In this document: positions 61,926 through 64,000 of the stretch, piece after piece
How positions within the stretch are numbered: position 1 is the stretch's first letter
Layout: each line of letters starts with the position of its first letter
Assembly: GCA_028283605.1 (NCBI GenBank)
Contig: JAPWKH010000016.1
Span: forward strand, 21,469-85,468
From: Arachidicoccus sp.
Lineage (GTDB): Bacteria > Bacteroidota > Bacteroidia > Chitinophagales > Chitinophagaceae
Direction of reading: 5' to 3'
Length of the DNA stretch: 64,000 bases
The notes under the pieces: generated by a model
Seen by the model: only the letters and a program-made list of their open reading frames with translations
Database searches by the model: none
What the model was told of the DNA's origin: nothing
Position numbers and translations under genes: made by a program

Positions 61926-62924
61926 TTAATCGTTTACTTCGATTCCCATACGAGCCAAATCCATTCCGAAGTGAAGGCCCCTTTCGTGTAAAACCTGTTC
62001 AATTTCTGTCAAAGATTTTTGCCCGAAATTGCGGAACTTCATCAAATCTTCTTGCTCATATTGAACCAATTCGCTTAAAGAATTAATTTTAGCTGCTTTT
62101 AAACAGTTAAACGCACGAACGGAAAGATCTAAATCTTCCAAAGGTGTTTTTAATACTTTGCGCAATTGCAATACTTGCTCATCAACCACATCTTCTTTCT
62201 TATCTTCTTTACTGTCGAAAGTGATATTTTCATCAGTAATGATCATCAAATGCTGGATGAGTATTCTTGATGCTTGCTTTACAGCTTCTTCCGGATGAAT
62301 AGTACCGTCAGTAGATACATCCAACAACAACTTTTCATAGTCTGTACGTTGTTCCACACGATAGTTTTCGATGGCAACTTTTACATTTTTAATAGGAGTG
62401 TGGATAGAATCTATAGCGATATATCCGAAAGGAACATCTTTGGGTTTGTTTTCTTCTGAAGGAACATAACCCCTACCTTTTGCAATGGTTAATTCAATAT
62501 CCAGTTTTGCAGAAGGATCTAATATACATAATACCAATTCGGGATTCATTACTTCAAAGCCTGAAGTGGCTTCGCCGATTTCGCCTGCAAGAAACTCAGA
62601 CTTTCCTTTGATAGATAAAGTAATTTTTTCGTTGTTGATATCTTGTTCAACAATCTTTTTAAAACGAACTTGTTTTAGATTTAAAATCAATTCGGTTACA
62701 TCTTCTGTAACACCGGGAATAGTAGCAAATTCATGATCAACGCCGTCAATTTTAATTCCGACGATTGCGTATCCTTCCAATGAGCTGAGCAATACTCTGC
62801 GTAATGCATTGCCGACTGTTAATCCGAAGCCGGGCTCAAGCGGACGAAATTCAAATTGTCCTTCAAAATCATTTGCTTTTTGCAATACGATTTTATCGGG
62901 TTTTTGAAAGTTTAATATGGCCAT
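61926..62924 (-). CDS. rpoA: RNA polymerase alpha subunit
   Basis: A 332-residue protein with both domains. Residues 1-230 form the dimerising NTD (FEFRPLEPGFGLTVGNALRR, LLSSLEGYAIVGIKIDGV). Residues 250-325 form the CTD (LKTPLEDLDLSVRAFNCLKA, EEDL/GQKSLTEIEQ-type helices), which contacts promoters and activators. In the canonical order between rpsD and rplQ. Length is normal. Confidence 0.97.
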   Translation of the reverse strand: MAILNFQKPDKIVLQKANDFEGQFEFRPLEPGFGLTVGNALRRVLLSSLEGYAIVGIKIDGVDHEFATIPGVTEDVTELILNLKQVRFKKIVEQDINNEKITLSIKGKSEFLAGEIGEATSGFEVMNPELVLCILDPSAKLDIELTIAKGRGYVPSEENKPKDVPFGYIAIDSIHTPIKNVKVAIENYRVEQRTDYEKLLLDVSTDGTIHPEEAVKQASRILIQHLMIITDENITFDSKEDKKEDVVDEQVLQLRKVLKTPLEDLDLSVRAFNCLKAAKINSLSELVQYEQEDLMKFRNFGQKSLTEIEQVLHERGLHFGMDLARMGIEVND

Positions 62925-63008
62925 ATTAAAACTTGTTTTTTAGAATATTCCTTTCGGAATAATTATTAAATAAAATTTTTGAATACAACGAACTGAGTAA
63001 AAGCTTCA

Positions 63009-63614
63009 TTACTTAGAATACAATTCCACAATCAATTGTTCTTTGATATTTTCAGGAACGCTTTCTCTTTCCGGATAAGTAATAAAAGTACCTTGCTTTT
63101 CTGTTTCATTCCAATCCAACCAATTGAATTTTGGATTTTTACCGCGGATTTGGCTTGTTAAAGCTGTATTAGCTTCGCTTTTTTCTTTTAAACCGATAAT
63201 ATCTCCGGGTTTCAACCTGTATGAAGGAATATTAACGATGTCGCCATTTACGGTAATATGCTTATGGCTTACCAATTGGCGGGCTGCAGGACGTGAAGCA
63301 GCAATACCTAAGCGGAATACTGTATTGTCCAAACGGGATTCCAACAATTTAATCAGGTTTTCACCGGTTACGCCTTTTAAGCGGTTAGCTTCTTCGAAAG
63401 TATTACGAAACTGGCGTTCCAGCACACCGTAAGTGTATTTTGCTTTTTGCTTTTCTTTTAACTGAGTAGCGTATTCTCCCAATTGTTTGCGTTTGCGCAG
63501 TGCGCCGTGCTGGCCGGGAGGATTACTGTTTTTTCCAAGGTATTTTCCGTTTCCTAAAATAGGTTCGCCGAAAATACGGCTGATTTTGGTTTTTGGACCT
63601 GTGTAACGTGCCAT
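63009..63614 (-). CDS. rpsD: 30S ribosomal protein S4
   Basis: A 201-residue protein: [60 protein letters not shown], and the S4 RNA-binding motif [20 protein letters not shown]. It binds 16S rRNA early in 30S assembly. Length is normal for S4; no zinc-finger cysteines in the N-terminus, so it is the C-minus form. It lies between rpsK and rpoA as expected. Confidence 0.97.
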   Translation of the reverse strand: MARYTGPKTKISRIFGEPILGNGKYLGKNSNPPGQHGALRKRKQLGEYATQLKEKQKAKYTYGVLERQFRNTFEEANRLKGVTGENLIKLLESRLDNTVFRLGIAASRPAARQLVSHKHITVNGDIVNIPSYRLKPGDIIGLKEKSEANTALTSQIRGKNPKFNWLDWNETEKQGTFITYPERESVPENIKEQLIVELYSK

Positions 63615-63763
63615 TTGAATTTATAGTTTTTGTGATTTTTTAATGACGGTATTTTATCTGTAAAAATCTAAAATAAATAAAACACCCTATTTAATTAACA
63701 ATTAAAAATTAACGATGAATAATTGGAAATTTCTCAATTATTCATTGTCAATTCTCAATTCAA

Positions 63764-64000
63764 TTATACTCTTCTCTTTTTCGGAGGGCGGCAACCATTA
63801 TGCGGAAGCGGAGTAATATCCTTAATCAACACAACTTCGAGACCATTTTGTGCCAAAGAGCGGATTGCTCCTTCGCGGCCGGCGCCGGGTCCTTTTACGA
63901 ATACATCGATTCTTTTCAATCCTGCATCAACTGCAACTTTAGCTGCATCGGCTGCGGCCATTTGCGCTGCGTAGGGAGTGTTCTTTTTAGAACCGCGAAA
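63764..64000 (-). CDS. rpsK: 30S ribosomal protein S11, C-terminal part
   Basis: The frame runs off the right edge; 78 residues are visible from [20 protein letters not shown] to [11 protein letters not shown]. This covers the conserved C-terminal half of S11 ([40 protein letters not shown]). First seen gene of the operon that continues with rpsD, rpoA and rplQ. Confidence 0.96.
   Translation of the reverse strand, partial: FRGSKKNTPYAAQMAAADAAKVAVDAGLKRIDVFVKGPGAGREGAIRSLAQNGLEVVLIKDITPLPHNGCRPPKKRRV

Overview
The window is low-GC chromosomal DNA of a Bacteroidota bacterium, most likely family Chitinophagaceae or a close relative. The clues are the TAnnTTTG-type -7 promoter boxes, the CbpA/CbpM pair, DUF4783, DUF2490 and DUF4369-thioredoxin proteins, a DUF1343 (NamZ-type) muramidase homologue, and an L17 ribosomal protein with a helix-hairpin-helix tail. 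The species cannot be named from this sequence alone.

Region 1 (about 0.9-18.2 kb) is the accessory region and the main discovery. It looks like an integron-type gene-cassette array next to a tyrosine recombinase (17098-18180). Five segments start with a GTTANNNNN box and end with the reverse complement of that same box: 918/2905, 4734/11383, 13259/13897, 13988/14532 and 16357/16905. Between segments lie imperfect palindromes of about 85-135 bp (attC-like). This is the architecture of integron cassettes, where the R'' box at the end of a cassette pairs with the R' box at its start. The recombinase-proximal end has no palindrome and is a candidate attI. Cargo, from left: (1) LysR regulator plus YeiH-type exporter; (2) a 12-gene sulfide/persulfide operon (Crp/Fnr regulator, TauE exporter, MBL-rhodanese fusion, rhodanese, heavy-metal-domain protein, thioredoxin, split YeeE/YedE transporter, DUF2490 barrel); (3) a frameshifted zinc-ribbon gene; (4) an unknown gene; (5) two overlapping small unknown genes. 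Three near-identical 1.74-kb IS1182-like elements, plus a footprint of a fourth, sit at the same point and in the same orientation inside four different attC-like sites.

Region 2 (18.2-33.7 kb) is ordinary chromosome: an orphan ABC ATPase, a YfiT/DinB protein, GNAT, Nudix, a NadR-type ATPase, CbpA/CbpM, phosphoglycerate mutase, two envelope proteins, RibBA, a UbiA-like membrane protein, an epimerase, an L,D-transpeptidase-like protein, RidA and KatG. Region 3 (33.7-48 kb) holds a desaturase strikingly like eukaryotic dihydroceramide delta-4 desaturase, an outer-membrane barrel, a peptide transporter, a stray single attC-like cassette (38.3-39.2 kb), an ABC transporter, NamZ-like muramidase, PEP carboxylase, an aldo/keto reductase and an M20 dipeptidase. 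It also carries two copies of a GC-rich structured repeat. Region 4 (48-64 kb) is core housekeeping: an S4 protein, TrmD, MscS, LpxH, a LUD protein, FtsH, RsfS, BirA, an MBL hydrolase, two TlpA-like proteins, then rplQ-rpoA-rpsD-rpsK running off the right edge.

No rRNA, tRNA or CRISPR array was recognised. All homology statements come from motif recognition by eye; no database search was possible.
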